NCBI GenBank assembly: GCA_023429785.1
Contig: JAEZDD010000004.1
Coordinates: 124,001 to 188,000 of the forward strand
Source of the DNA: Bacillota bacterium
GTDB lineage: Bacteria; Bacillota; Clostridia; Oscillospirales; Ruminococcaceae
DNA length: 64,000 nucleotides
Reading direction: 5' to 3'
The notes beneath the pieces are model-generated. The model did no database searches. It saw only the letters and a program-made list of their open reading frames with translations, and had not been told where the DNA came from. Within the stretch, counting starts at the first letter, position 1. Every line of letters starts with the position of its first letter. The position numbers and the translations under genes were made by a program. This document shows positions 42,937-52,861 of this stretch, in pieces.

Positions 42937-45165
42937 TTAATTTGCTTTTCTTATGAAGTTTTCTAAATCGCCGCTGCACATTGGCTTTCCAAAATAATAG
43001 CCTTGAGCGTGGTCACATCCGGATTTTTTAAGTATTTCTGCCTGTCCCAGCGTTTCAATTCCCTCGGCAATAATTTCAATCTTTTTAGACTTGCATATAT
43101 TAATTACCGATGAAACAATCTCCCTTGAGATTTCATCCTCCTCAAGATACATTATGAAGGACCTGTCGAGCTTTAACAATGTGATAGGGAGAACCTGGAT
43201 ATAGCTGAGCGATGAATAGCCTGTCCCGAAATCGTCCATCGAAATCTGAACGCCAATCTGCTTTAGCTCGTTCATTTGTCTAACTGCCTGTTCAACATCC
43301 TTGAGAGCCAAAGATTCAGTCAGCTCGATTTCAAGGTGCTTTGGGCTGAGGCCAGAGTGGTCAAGAGCGTCTTTTATAGTCTTGCATACAACAGTTTGAT
43401 AGAAGTCAACAGAGGATAAATTAACAGAAACATTAAAGCAAGGAAGCCCCATATCCTGCCACTGCTTGTTCTGGCGGCAAGCCTCGTTAACAACAAATTC
43501 ACTGATTTTCGTAATAAGACTTGAGGTTTCGGCGATAGGGATAAAGCTGTTCGGCGGGATAATAGTCCCATCGGGCTTAATCCAGCGGATAAGTGCCTCG
43601 ACGCCCATCAGCTTATTTGTTGACAAATTAATTTTTGGCTGATAAAATAGTTTAAGCTCGTTGTTTTTTAGTGCTTTTTTAAGCTCTTTTTCGAGAACAG
43701 TTTTGCCGATAATTTTATCGTGAACATTGTTGTCATATTGAACGATATTTGAGCGCTGCTCCTGACCGAGACGGATGGCGAATTCAGCGTGCTCAAGCAC
43801 CTGTGAGAACTCATTCCCGTCGCCCGGGAGCTTGCAGTACCCCGCGGAAGCAGTGATAGTCTGATTTGAAAAAACATCGTATGTAAGTGAAGCTATACTA
43901 GTTTGAATTTCCTGAATAACTACCTTCGGATAGTTCTCGTCGCCTATATCTTTTAAAAGGATAGCGAAGTTATCCCCGCCGATTCTGGCACAAAATCCAC
44001 CGTCGCTGATATTTCGGAGAATGGTTATCGCTATTTCCTTCAAAAGTATGTTCCCGTTTTTATAGCCACAGGTATCGTTAATAATGTGAAATTTGTCAAC
44101 ATCAAGTACAATCAGCCAATATGAAATGCCAAGCTCCTTTGAACATGTGAAGGTTTCCTGCCCTAAAAGCATGAACTTATTTCTGTTATAAATCTGAGTG
44201 ACCTCATCTATATACGCCATTTTTTCAATAAGTGTGTCTTTTTCCTTATCCTTAGTAATGTCGATTAGTGTTCCGCCGATTGCCATACTGTTGTCAGCTA
44301 TGCCGTCAGAAATTTTATAGCGATAGTTATACCAGCAATAGAACCCGTTTTGGTCAAGAAGCCTTAGCTCGATGCTTGTTACCTTATGAATGTCCTCTTT
44401 TGAATTTAGCTCGGCGCTCTTATAATAGGTTTCAAAAACAGTTTTGTCGGCCGGATGAATTTTTTCAACAAAATCAGCTGCTGAAACAGTTTGACTGTTA
44501 AAACCCAGCTTGTCGCAGATATTTTTTGACAAATAATATGAAGCAGAGCCGACATTCCTAAAAATTAAGCCAATCTCAGAAAGCTCCATCGACAATTGAT
44601 AACGGTTTTCTGAAACACTCAGCTCGTTTTGAATATACTTCATCTCGGTCAGGTCAATACCAACAGACATATATATCTTTGTTTTTTTATCATTTTGAAT
44701 TAAGTTTGTCTTCCATGCGACAGAAAGCTTTAACCCATTTGGGCAATTAAGGATAGTTTCTCTATCCCTAATAATTTCGCTTTCAGCAATGTTTTTTAAA
44801 TCAGATATTTTTATATTAATCAGCTTTTGAATTAGGCTTTTATCTCTAATATCACTTTTATCAAAGCCGGTTCTATCAAATAAGCTGTTGTTAACGTTAA
44901 AAACACTTAAATCAGGCGACCAGATAATAATAAAAGCATTCACATCATCTAAAATAGCATATAAAGTGGCGATTTCATTCCTTTTAGTTGAAATCGTCTT
45001 TATTGAATATAAATGCATGGACAATAAAATCATAATTATAGTAAGCAAGCTATAAACACAAAGGCTTGCAATAGGCTGATGAAAAATCAAGAGACTGAGG
45101 TAAAAAACAGGCAAAGTAACAATCAGGTAAGCTAACGAAAAAATTGTATATTTTTTATGCTTCAT
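42937..45165 (-). CDS. PAS-GGDEF-EAL membrane protein, c-di-GMP phosphodiesterase
   Basis: 742 residues. Two membrane helices (about 8-60) are followed by two PAS domains (about 65-310), a GGDEF-type domain (about 315-480) and an EAL domain (about 490-735). The GGDEF motif is GGDNF (396-400), so the metal-binding Glu is missing and it should not make c-di-GMP. The EAL domain keeps GVEALIRW (Glu523), the DDFGTGYSSL loop and QGYYFGKP, so it should degrade c-di-GMP. The ATG at 45165 is preferred because GGTGA precedes it. It is the only c-di-GMP enzyme in the window. Confidence 0.9.
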   Translation of the reverse strand: MKHKKYTIFSLAYLIVTLPVFYLSLLIFHQPIASLCVYSLLTIIMILLSMHLYSIKTISTKRNEIATLYAILDDVNAFIIIWSPDLSVFNVNNSLFDRTGFDKSDIRDKSLIQKLINIKISDLKNIAESEIIRDRETILNCPNGLKLSVAWKTNLIQNDKKTKIYMSVGIDLTEMKYIQNELSVSENRYQLSMELSEIGLIFRNVGSASYYLSKNICDKLGFNSQTVSAADFVEKIHPADKTVFETYYKSAELNSKEDIHKVTSIELRLLDQNGFYCWYNYRYKISDGIADNSMAIGGTLIDITKDKEKDTLIEKMAYIDEVTQIYNRNKFMLLGQETFTCSKELGISYWLIVLDVDKFHIINDTCGYKNGNILLKEIAITILRNISDGGFCARIGGDNFAILLKDIGDENYPKVVIQEIQTSIASLTYDVFSNQTITASAGYCKLPGDGNEFSQVLEHAEFAIRLGQEQRSNIVQYDNNVHDKIIGKTVLEKELKKALKNNELKLFYQPKINLSTNKLMGVEALIRWIKPDGTIIPPNSFIPIAETSSLITKISEFVVNEACRQNKQWQDMGLPCFNVSVNLSSVDFYQTVVCKTIKDALDHSGLSPKHLEIELTESLALKDVEQAVRQMNELKQIGVQISMDDFGTGYSSLSYIQVLPITLLKLDRSFIMYLEEDEISREIVSSVINICKSKKIEIIAEGIETLGQAEILKKSGCDHAQGYYFGKPMCSGDLENFIRKAN

Positions 45166-45390
45166 TACTTCACCACTCACTTTCGCTCTGTTTAAATACG
45201 CATTGTAATATTTTTCATATGCAAGTATAATTATTATATACAATTAAGTATATCTTGTCAATTAAAAAGGGGAAATATAAAATATTCAGAAAATATGACA
45301 AAAATAATTAAACATTATCATTCAATTTTCACTTTAATATAATAAAATAAAATATATTAATTTAATAAAATAGAGAGGGGGGGCGTTGAT

Positions 45391-46062
45391 ATGAAAATGC
45401 TTGTTGTTGACGATGAAAAGAAAATCAGAGACGTGGTTCGCGAATATGCAGAATTTGAGGGCTTTGAAGTCAGCGAGGCACAGGACGGAATGGACGCAAT
45501 TGAAAAAGTCAGGGATAATGACTATGACATAATCATTCTTGACATAATGATGCCGAGGCTTGATGGCTTTTCAGCCTGCAAGGAGATTAAAAAGCTTAAG
45601 GACATCCCTGTATTAATGCTTTCGGCACGGGGCGAGGAATATGATAAGCTCTTCGGGTTTGAGCTTGGGGTTGAGGATTATGTTGTGAAGCCCTTTTCGC
45701 CGAAGGAGCTTCTCGCGCGTGTTAAGGTCGCTTTAAAGCGGAATACGAAGGGCACAGCAATAAAAGAAGAGGTAATAACCCATGAGGGGCTAGAAATTAA
45801 TTTCACCGCCCGAGAAGTAACGGTTGACGGCGAACGTGTTCCAATGACGCCGAAGGAATACGACCTTTTGTTTTTTCTCACAAGGAATATGAACGTCGCT
45901 TTGTCAAGAGAAAAGCTTTTGGAGGAGGTCTGGGGCTTTGACTTTTACGGTGATGACAGGACGGTCGATACGCATATTAAAATGCTTAGAAACAGCCTTG
46001 GGCAATATAGAAATCTGATAGTGACGTTGAGAGGAATGGGATATAAGTTTGAAAAAATCTAA
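45391..46062 (+). CDS. OmpR-type response regulator
   Basis: 223 residues. The receiver domain has the acidic pair Asp7/Asp8 and phospho-Asp51 in IILDIMMP, and KPFSPKELLARV. The C-terminal winged helix (about 130-220) ends TVDTHIKMLRNSLG and RGMGYKF, as in DNA-binding PhoB/OmpR proteins. It overlaps the sensor kinase gene by 14 bases. The regulated genes are not known. Confidence 0.94.
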   Translation: MKMLVVDDEKKIRDVVREYAEFEGFEVSEAQDGMDAIEKVRDNDYDIIILDIMMPRLDGFSACKEIKKLKDIPVLMLSARGEEYDKLFGFELGVEDYVVKPFSPKELLARVKVALKRNTKGTAIKEEVITHEGLEINFTAREVTVDGERVPMTPKEYDLLFFLTRNMNVALSREKLLEEVWGFDFYGDDRTVDTHIKMLRNSLGQYRNLIVTLRGMGYKFEKI

Positions 46063-47449
46063 AAGCCTGAGGGGCCATATATGGATATACTTCATGATTT
46101 TCACGATACTGATACTTTTATTCCTATGGCTTTTTCTTATTGTATTTCTTCAAAGCTATTATAAGGCGATGAAAATAAGAGACATCAAAAAAGCAGCATC
46201 GGTAATTTCAAATGCTTATGGGGCACAGAATTTTGAGGATATTCTTGAGCAGCTAGCCTTTGAAAACAATATGTGTATTGAAATCGAGGATATGTATGGA
46301 CAACGGCTGTATTCGATTGAAATGATGGGCGGGAACTGTCTTATCCACAGGGATTTTGGCGTGAGACTCTATGGCTGGCGGCAGGAGCTAAAGGATAGCG
46401 CCAGCGGGGACTTATACTATTCCTTCGACGATGATAAGGTCAAAACCAAAATGCTTGTATATGGGAAGCTTCTCGGGACGAAGGATGACATTAAGGGATA
46501 TATATTTTTAAACAGCTCTGTTGAGCCGATAGGTTCTACCTCAGCAATAATAACAGAACAGCTTTTTTATATTACACTCATTATTCTTGAGCTTGCGCTA
46601 ATCAGCACGCTTTTCATTTCAAAAAAGCTTTCACGACCTATTATGAACATAACAAAATCAGCACAGGAGTTCGCCAAGGGTGATTATTCAGTTGTATTTG
46701 AGGGGAAAGAGTATCGTGAGGTTGAACAGCTCGCCGATGTTCTGAATTATGCTGGGAGGGAGATATCAAAGGTTGACGGACTGCGTCGTGAGCTGATATC
46801 AAATATTTCGCATGATTTGAGGACGCCGCTGACTATTATAAAAGCCTATGCTGAAATGGTGAGAGATTTGTCGGGGGAGAATCCGGTCAAGAGAGATGAG
46901 CATATAAAAATAATCATTGATGAATCGGACAGGCTCACTAATCTTGTGAACGGCCTCCTCGAGCTTTCAAAGCTGGAAAGCGGGAACAACAAGCTCGTTT
47001 ATTCGGAATTCAGTATTCACGAAAAGCTTGACGAAGTGCTTGAAAGATATTCGATATATGAGGAGCGGGATGGATATAAATTTGAGCTGATAAAGGATGA
47101 GGACAGAGTTCTTTGCGCTGATGTGGCGAAAATTGAACAGGTCTTATACAATTTTATTAATAATGCTGTTAATTATTCAGGCGAGGATAAAAAAATCATC
47201 ATCAGACAGATAAACAAGCAAAACTCAACACGAATAGAAATATCCGACAACGGAGAGGGAATCCCTCAGGAAAAGCTGCCCCTCATATTCGACAGATACT
47301 ATCGTGAAAAAAAGAGCGAGCGAGAGGTTGTTGGCACAGGGCTGGGGCTTTCAATAGTCAAGGAAATATTAAAGCTTCATCAGTTCCCGTTCGGTGTTCA
47401 AAGCGAGATTGGGAAAGGCAGCACCTTCTGGTTTGAAATAACAAAATAA
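46049..47449 (+). CDS. Sensor histidine kinase
   Basis: 466 residues. Two membrane helices (about 10-35 and 165-190) flank an extracytoplasmic sensor of about 130 residues. A HAMP segment (about 190-240) leads to the phospho-acceptor His255 in ISNISHDLRTPLT. The ATPase domain shows FINNAVNYS, ISDNGEGIPQEKLPLIF and GTGLGLSIVKEI. It pairs with the overlapping response regulator. The TTG start at 46049 lies in the regulator's last codons. The signal it senses is unknown; the LRGH...FM start is typical of wall-stress kinases but not diagnostic. Confidence 0.92.
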   Translation: MKKSKSLRGHIWIYFMIFTILILLFLWLFLIVFLQSYYKAMKIRDIKKAASVISNAYGAQNFEDILEQLAFENNMCIEIEDMYGQRLYSIEMMGGNCLIHRDFGVRLYGWRQELKDSASGDLYYSFDDDKVKTKMLVYGKLLGTKDDIKGYIFLNSSVEPIGSTSAIITEQLFYITLIILELALISTLFISKKLSRPIMNITKSAQEFAKGDYSVVFEGKEYREVEQLADVLNYAGREISKVDGLRRELISNISHDLRTPLTIIKAYAEMVRDLSGENPVKRDEHIKIIIDESDRLTNLVNGLLELSKLESGNNKLVYSEFSIHEKLDEVLERYSIYEERDGYKFELIKDEDRVLCADVAKIEQVLYNFINNAVNYSGEDKKIIIRQINKQNSTRIEISDNGEGIPQEKLPLIFDRYYREKKSEREVVGTGLGLSIVKEILKLHQFPFGVQSEIGKGSTFWFEITK

Positions 47450-47455
47450 AAAAAT

Positions 47456-47500
47456 AAACCCCCGAAAAGAAACTAATCTTTTCGGGGGAATTTTTATTTT
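47456..47500. terminator. Bidirectional terminator after the kinase gene
   Basis: A 12-bp perfect stem (CCCCCGAAAAGA / TCTTTTCGGGGG) with a 6-base loop, A runs to the left and T runs to the right. Shared with secF. Confidence 0.9.
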
Positions 47501-48452
47501 ATCTTCTCTTTTTCTTGTCAGCATAGCTTGGCTTATGCTTGTCCTTATAGCTTTGCCAGTCGACCATAAGTGGCCCGGCGATACATATCGTTGAATAAAC
47601 ACCGGTAACCATACCGATTGTCAGCGGGAAGGAGAAGCTCAGAATGGAGTCCACGCCGAATATCAAAGCGACGATACTAACAACAACCATAGCCATAATA
47701 GTGGACAAGGAAGTGTTAATAGAACGTGACAGCGACTGATTTATACTTGTATTTACAAGCTCCTCCATCGGCATTTTACTGCCGTATATTTTCTTATTCT
47801 CACGGATACGGTCATAAATAACAACAGTATCATTCATGGAGTAGCCGAGGATAGTCAGTGCAACAGCCATGAAGTTCGCATCAATTGGAATTCTGAAAAT
47901 AACGAATGTCGCATAAACAATCAAAACGTCATGCAATAGAGCGATGATAGCCATTACACCGGAGGACAGACCGTTGATTCGGCTGAATCTCAAAGCAATG
48001 TATACAATCAGAACAATACACGCGAATATGAAAGCAACAAGACATTTTAAAAAGAATGACTGACCAAGCGCCGGATTAACGTCTGTTGAAGAAAGAAGGC
48101 TAAGATTATTCTGAGAAAAATCAGTCTTCAAGGTTTCAGTCAGCTTTGACTGAAGGTCAGAGGTCAGTCCCTTTGAGGATGAAAACGAAAGCTGAACATA
48201 TTGAGAATTATCCGAGATACTTGAGCCCTTTGTTGCTGTTACTTCCTGTCCGACAACGCTCGACGCGGCACTTGCAATCTTTGAAGTATCTATATCTCCG
48301 GCGAAGCTGTAAGAGATAAGTGTTCCACCCTTGAACTGAATATCAAGCTTAACTCCAAAAATCGCAGTAAAAAGAAATGCAATCAGAATGATAGAAATAG
48401 AAATAATGTAGTATATTTTTCTTTTTCCAACTATATTATAGGTTTTTGTCAT
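47499..48452 (-). CDS. secF: Protein translocase subunit SecF
   Basis: 317 residues, six membrane helices with a periplasm-facing loop after the first. KLDIQFKGGTLISYSF, GQEVTAT, and the VALTILGYSMNDTVVIYDRIREN segment are SecF signatures. With SecD it uses the proton gradient to pull preproteins across. GGGGGTG lies eight bases before the ATG, and the start overlaps the secD end by 17 bases. Confidence 0.94.
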   Translation of the reverse strand: MTKTYNIVGKRKIYYIISISIILIAFLFTAIFGVKLDIQFKGGTLISYSFAGDIDTSKIASAASSVVGQEVTATKGSSISDNSQYVQLSFSSSKGLTSDLQSKLTETLKTDFSQNNLSLLSSTDVNPALGQSFFLKCLVAFIFACIVLIVYIALRFSRINGLSSGVMAIIALLHDVLIVYATFVIFRIPIDANFMAVALTILGYSMNDTVVIYDRIRENKKIYGSKMPMEELVNTSINQSLSRSINTSLSTIMAMVVVSIVALIFGVDSILSFSFPLTIGMVTGVYSTICIAGPLMVDWQSYKDKHKPSYADKKKRR

Positions 48453-49848
48453 TTTTTACACCCCCATATAGTCTTGGATTTCTAAGTCCCTTGAATTTTG
48501 AAATTGATGTGAGCATTAGTCTTGAAGCCAACACACCGAATACGAAGTTCAGTATTACACCGATTAACAAGGTATAACCGAAGGAGTAAATAGCACCTGT
48601 TGTTGATGGACCAAACATAAATAATACAGGGTACATTAGCTTTGAGAATATGCTGTCTGGCGGGCCGAAGGCGCCCAGAAGAACAAGAGCAACGATGATT
48701 ACAGTTATGTTACCGTCAAAAATAGCCGAGAAACCTCTTTGATATCCAAGCTCGATAGAGCCGTCGAGAGTCTTGCCCTTTCTGCTCTCTTCCTTGATAC
48801 GCTCAAAGTTGATTACGTTAGCATCAACACCCATACCGATAGAAAGAATGATACCCGCCATTCCCGGAATAGTGAGAGTGAAGCTTGGGATGAATCCGAG
48901 GAAGCCGGAAATCGCAGCAATAGAACCGGAAACATGTCCGACAAGTGCGATAACAGCAACGATACCAGGGAGTTTGTAATATATAATCATGAAGATAGCA
49001 ACGCAAATGAAAGCGATAATTCCTGAAAGAACCATTGCATCACGAGCACCCATACCAAGAGTTGGGTTTATAACATTCAGGCTTGAGGTTTCAAGCTTGA
49101 ATGGGAGGGCGCCGGAATTGATTTTATCAGCGAGCTTCTTAGCGTCGTCGCCGGTATTAAAGCTCCCCGAAATTGATGCCTTCCCCTCGGTGATATGATT
49201 TTGAACTGTTGGATATGAGATACGAACATCATCCATCCAGATTGAAATTACGCCTTTGGTTGGAGCGAGTCTTGCTGTTGCGTCAGAGAATTTCTTTGCG
49301 CCGTCAGCTGACAATTCAAGAGAAACCTCATACTGCTTTGACTCGGTATTATAAACTGGAGCGGCTTTTGAAATGTCATTACCCTGAAGAATGATAGTGT
49401 CTTTAGTTACACCGGTTGGAAGCCCGGCGGCGTCAACCTCATTCCCCTCTCTAAAAGTAAGAAGCGCTGTAGCACCAATTTCCTTAACAGCCTGTTCAGG
49501 GTTAAAGTCCTCCTCCTCAGATTTCCATGGGAAGCGAACAATAATTCTGTCATTGCTATAGTCAACATATAGCTCGTTGTCAGTAATGTTTAAAGAAACG
49601 AGTCTTTGCTCAATAACAGTTTTGGCTGAGTCCATCTGTGAAGTGGTTGCGTCATAATTAGCAGGCGGTGAAAAAGTAACATCAACGCCGCCACGAATAT
49701 CGATACCCCAACGGATATCAGATGTGCCTTTAATATATGTGGTTTTTATATCACCGTATTGCGAGCTAATACCGAACATTGTTAAGTAAGTGAAAACAGC
49801 AATGAATGCAGCTACAATAAAAAACACAGGTTTTTTAATATGTCGCAC
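48436..49848 (-). CDS. secD: Protein translocase subunit SecD
   Basis: 470 residues. One helix at the N-terminus, a large P1 domain (RWGIDIRGGVDVTFSP, LVSLNITDNELYVDYSNDR), then five C-terminal helices with MAGIILSIGMGVDANVINFE and GFSAIFDGNITV. It binds SecYEG and works with SecF. Bacillus fuses the two; here they are separate genes. The GTG start at 49848 has AGGAGG seven bases before it; the upstream TTG has no good site. Promoter at 49917-49945. Confidence 0.95.
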   Translation of the reverse strand: MRHIKKPVFFIVAAFIAVFTYLTMFGISSQYGDIKTTYIKGTSDIRWGIDIRGGVDVTFSPPANYDATTSQMDSAKTVIEQRLVSLNITDNELYVDYSNDRIIVRFPWKSEEEDFNPEQAVKEIGATALLTFREGNEVDAAGLPTGVTKDTIILQGNDISKAAPVYNTESKQYEVSLELSADGAKKFSDATARLAPTKGVISIWMDDVRISYPTVQNHITEGKASISGSFNTGDDAKKLADKINSGALPFKLETSSLNVINPTLGMGARDAMVLSGIIAFICVAIFMIIYYKLPGIVAVIALVGHVSGSIAAISGFLGFIPSFTLTIPGMAGIILSIGMGVDANVINFERIKEESRKGKTLDGSIELGYQRGFSAIFDGNITVIIVALVLLGAFGPPDSIFSKLMYPVLFMFGPSTTGAIYSFGYTLLIGVILNFVFGVLASRLMLTSISKFKGLRNPRLYGGVKNDKNL

Positions 49849-49916
49849 GTTTAATCCTCCTAAAATATTTTTGGTCAATAGAGTTTATTAATAATTTAAT
49901 CGACACTCACTTAATA

Positions 49917-49945
49917 AGTATAGTATTCTTTAAGCAAAATGTCAA
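49917..49945 (-). promoter_or_regulatory. Promoter for secD-secF
   Basis: TTGACA and TATACT on the minus strand with a 17-base spacer, about 70 bases before the secD start. Confidence 0.75.
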
Positions 49946-49994
49946 TAACTTTAAGTTTTAACTATTGAGTTTTGTGGAACTTTTATTATTTTTG

Positions 49995-51425
49995 CTATAC
50001 GGAAAGCTCGCCCTTTTCATTCAAAATATCCTGATTCGCATTTAAAACAGGTGCGACACATTTCTCAATGAATTCCTCAACCTGTTCAATGCTTCTGCCG
50101 ATGAATTTCTCAGGCTTTAGGATTTCATCAACCTCTTCTCTCGAAATCATAAATGACGGGTCGCCAATAATCAGCTCGATGAGGTTGTTGTCCTTTCCTT
50201 CCTCCTTGACCGCCTTCCCAGCGGCAATAGAATGGGTTCTTAGCTTTTCGTGAAGCTCCTGCCTGTCCCCACCCTTTTTAACAGCGCTCATCATAATATT
50301 TTCTGTCGCCATGAAAGGAAGCTCTCTCATCACCCTTTGCTTTACAACCTTAGGGTAAACGACAAGTCCGTTAGTGACATTTAGCATAATGTTTAAAATT
50401 GCATCAATAGCGAGGAAACCCTCAGCAACGGCAATTCTCTTGTTTGCTGAGTCGTCAAGCGTCCTCTCAAACCATTGTGTAGCAGAAGTGAAAGCCGGAT
50501 TCAGTGAATCTATCATTACATAGCGAGCGAGGGAGGTAATTCTCTCAGAACGCATTGGATTTCTCTTGTATGGCATAGCTGACGAGCCAATCTGATTTTT
50601 TTCAAACGGCTCCTCCATCTCCTTGAAGTTCGCAAGAATTCTTAAATCGTTCGAGAATTTGCTTGTGCTTTGAGCGATACCGCTAAGGGTTGAAAGAACC
50701 TGTGCATCTATTTTCCTTGAATAGGTTTGACCGGATACAGGGACAACGTCGTCGAAGCCCATCTCGTCGCAAATCATTTTTTCAAGCTGCTTGATTTTTT
50801 CTGAATCCCCCTCAAAAAGCTCAACGAAGGAAGCCTGTGTCCCTGTTGTCCCTTTTTGACCTAAAAGCTTCAGGGTTGAAATTCTATATTCAATTTCTTC
50901 AAGGTCCATTAAAAGCTCGTTGCACCATAGCGTTGCCCTTTTCCCGACTGTTGTGAGCTGAGCCGGTTGAAGATGGGTATAAGCAAGAGCCGGCATCGAC
51001 TTGTATTTCTCCGCAAATTCAGAGAGCTGAGCGATTACGTTAATCAGCTTTCTTCTTACAACTCTTAGCGCCTCACGCATAACGATAATATCAGTATTGT
51101 CGCCGACATAACAGGAGGTTGCGCCAAGATGGATAACGCCCTTAGCGTCAGGACAGGCGACACCATATGTGTGAACATGAGCCATAACGTCATGGCGGAC
51201 AAGCAGCTCACGCTGGGCTGCTTCCTCATAATCAATATTGAAAATATTCGCCTCAAGCTGGTCAACCTGATGCTGGGTTATAGGTAAGCCGAGCTTCATT
51301 TCAGCTCTGGCTAGTGCAACCCAAAGCTTTCGCCAGGTCGAAAACTTCATATCGGCTGAAAAAATATATTGCATTTCCTTACTTGCATATCTTGTGCAGA
51401 ACGGGCTTTCATAGCTGTTAGTCAT
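49995..51425 (-). CDS. purB: Adenylosuccinate lyase
   Basis: 476 residues. It cleaves SAICAR and adenylosuccinate in purine synthesis. The family signature GSSAMPYKRNPMRSE carries the catalytic serine loop; ACPDAKGVIHLGATSCYVGD and ALAYTHLQPAQLTTVGKRAT are also typical. The ATG at 51425 is preferred to an upstream TTG; AAAGG lies about 11 bases before it. No other purine genes are nearby. Confidence 0.95.
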   Translation of the reverse strand: MTNSYESPFCTRYASKEMQYIFSADMKFSTWRKLWVALARAEMKLGLPITQHQVDQLEANIFNIDYEEAAQRELLVRHDVMAHVHTYGVACPDAKGVIHLGATSCYVGDNTDIIVMREALRVVRRKLINVIAQLSEFAEKYKSMPALAYTHLQPAQLTTVGKRATLWCNELLMDLEEIEYRISTLKLLGQKGTTGTQASFVELFEGDSEKIKQLEKMICDEMGFDDVVPVSGQTYSRKIDAQVLSTLSGIAQSTSKFSNDLRILANFKEMEEPFEKNQIGSSAMPYKRNPMRSERITSLARYVMIDSLNPAFTSATQWFERTLDDSANKRIAVAEGFLAIDAILNIMLNVTNGLVVYPKVVKQRVMRELPFMATENIMMSAVKKGGDRQELHEKLRTHSIAAGKAVKEEGKDNNLIELIIGDPSFMISREEVDEILKPEKFIGRSIEQVEEFIEKCVAPVLNANQDILNEKGELSV

Positions 51426-51465
51426 TAAATACACGCCTTTCAAATGTTAAGATATAATATAATAT

Positions 51466-51494
51466 ATTCTATCATAATTTTGTGAATTTAACAA
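51466..51494 (-). promoter_or_regulatory. Promoter for purB
   Basis: TTGTTA and TAGAAT on the minus strand with a 17-base spacer and TGA before the -10 (extended). Confidence 0.55.
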
Positions 51495-51523
51495 TATTTT
51501 TTAAAATCTTAGTGTTAAAGGAC

Positions 51524-51553
51524 AAAAAAAGCGCCCCGAAAAAATCGAAGCGC
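51524..51553 (-). terminator. Terminator after ctpA
   Basis: On the minus strand GCGCTTCGA pairs with TCGGGGCGC (two G-U pairs) around TTTTT, then seven T follow. It closes the ftsE-ftsX-M23-ctpA run. Confidence 0.82.
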
Positions 51554-51567
51554 AGCTTTATATATAA

Positions 51568-52761
51568 TTATTTAACTGAGGTTTTTAAAACCTCAAGTCC
51601 CTTCTTTAGTTGAGCATCGCTGGTTTCATTCAGCTTAGCCAGGTCAGGCGCAGTATCGTTCTGAATAATAACCTCATAGTTAGGCTTTAAGCCGACACCG
51701 TTAAAGTTTGGGGTTTGAGAGGTCTGATACTTCGCAACAGTAAAGGTAACAGCACTTCCATCCAAAAGCTCATAGGTATTTTGCATTATGCCCTTCCCAA
51801 AGGTTGTTGCTCCGACCAGCTGAGCCTTCTGATAATCCCTCAAGGCAGATGAGAAAAGCTCAGCGGCACTGGCAGTCCTCGAGTTTGTCAAGACAACCAT
51901 AGGAAGATTAACTTCGTTTGAATCAGAGGTTCCGAGAGATTTGACGCTTCCATCCTTATAGGTTGCGGAAGCAATTTCACCGGAAGGGAGAAGGATATCA
52001 AGCATTTTAATAGTCGGGTCCAAAAGTCCGCCGGGATTGTTTCTTACATCAAAAATTATTCCCTTAGCGCCGGAGGAGGTCACATTTTTTATGATAGAAT
52101 TAAACTGGTCATAAGTTTTTGTATTGAATTCACTGATTTTAATGTATGCAATATCGCCAATCATCCTGGAGGTAACAGATTCAATAACGATTTCACGACG
52201 AGTCAGCGAAACTTCCTTATCGACACCCTGGCTTCTTATTGTTACATTAACAGCTGTCCCCGCATCGCCATAAATATTCTTCACGGATTTCTCATAGCCA
52301 TCAGTCAGAACAGAAACACCATTAACAGCGACGATAAGGTCGTTCGCCTGAAGATTGCTCTCCTGTGCTGGTGAATTCGGCGTAATGTCTGAAATAAGAA
52401 TATAACCGCTCTTATCCTGTGTAACAGAAACGCCTATCCCAATAACAACACCGTTATCCTCACTTTTTTCTTTTTTACTGTCCTCAGCTGAAGTATATCT
52501 GGCATATTTATCATCAAGGGCAACCATATAAGCCTGTGAAATCCGGTCTATAAGCTGCTGGTCCTTAACACTCCCCAGAAAATTCGCCCTAACATAGTTA
52601 TCAATTTCGTCGAGCTTTTTATAAACCTCGGCACGCTCTTTAACACTTTGGATTTTGTCATTATACATCTGAAGAGAATAGCTTGTTGTTAAAATAAAAG
52701 TAATAGCGGCTATTATGGCAGCAATACTGATAGCGAATCCGATTGAAATCTTCTTGTTCAT
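51568..52761 (-). CDS. ctpA: C-terminal processing protease CtpA/Prc (S41)
   Basis: 397 residues. An N-terminal membrane helix (about 5-27) anchors it outside. A PDZ domain (about 105-185: GYILISDITPNSPAQESNLQANDLIVAVNG) precedes the S41 core with catalytic Ser298 in SRTASAAELF and Lys323 in FGKGIMQ, 25 residues apart as in Tsp. It cuts envelope proteins at their C-termini. The ATG at 52761 has AAGGA nine bases before it; an in-frame upstream codon does not. It follows the M23 activator gene, so it may process that protein or FtsX partners. Confidence 0.93.
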   Translation of the reverse strand: MNKKISIGFAISIAAIIAAITFILTTSYSLQMYNDKIQSVKERAEVYKKLDEIDNYVRANFLGSVKDQQLIDRISQAYMVALDDKYARYTSAEDSKKEKSEDNGVVIGIGVSVTQDKSGYILISDITPNSPAQESNLQANDLIVAVNGVSVLTDGYEKSVKNIYGDAGTAVNVTIRSQGVDKEVSLTRREIVIESVTSRMIGDIAYIKISEFNTKTYDQFNSIIKNVTSSGAKGIIFDVRNNPGGLLDPTIKMLDILLPSGEIASATYKDGSVKSLGTSDSNEVNLPMVVLTNSRTASAAELFSSALRDYQKAQLVGATTFGKGIMQNTYELLDGSAVTFTVAKYQTSQTPNFNGVGLKPNYEVIIQNDTAPDLAKLNETSDAQLKKGLEVLKTSVK

Positions 52762-52808
52762 AAATAACTTCCTTCTGCTAATATTTAGCACCTGTTTTGC
52801 AAGCACAT

Positions 52809-52850
52809 GCTCCCGTCATTCGGTCATAGAATGACAGGAGCGATTTTTTA
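52809..52850 (+). other. Stem-loop between the M23 activator gene and ctpA
   Basis: GCTCCCGTCATTC pairs with GAATGACAGGAGC (one mismatch) around a 7-base loop. The T run (TTTTTT) lies on the plus-strand side, opposite to the genes, so it would stop antisense transcripts; on the minus strand it may be a processing or stability signal between the two genes. Confidence 0.6.
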
Positions 52851-52861
52851 AAACTTAGTGA

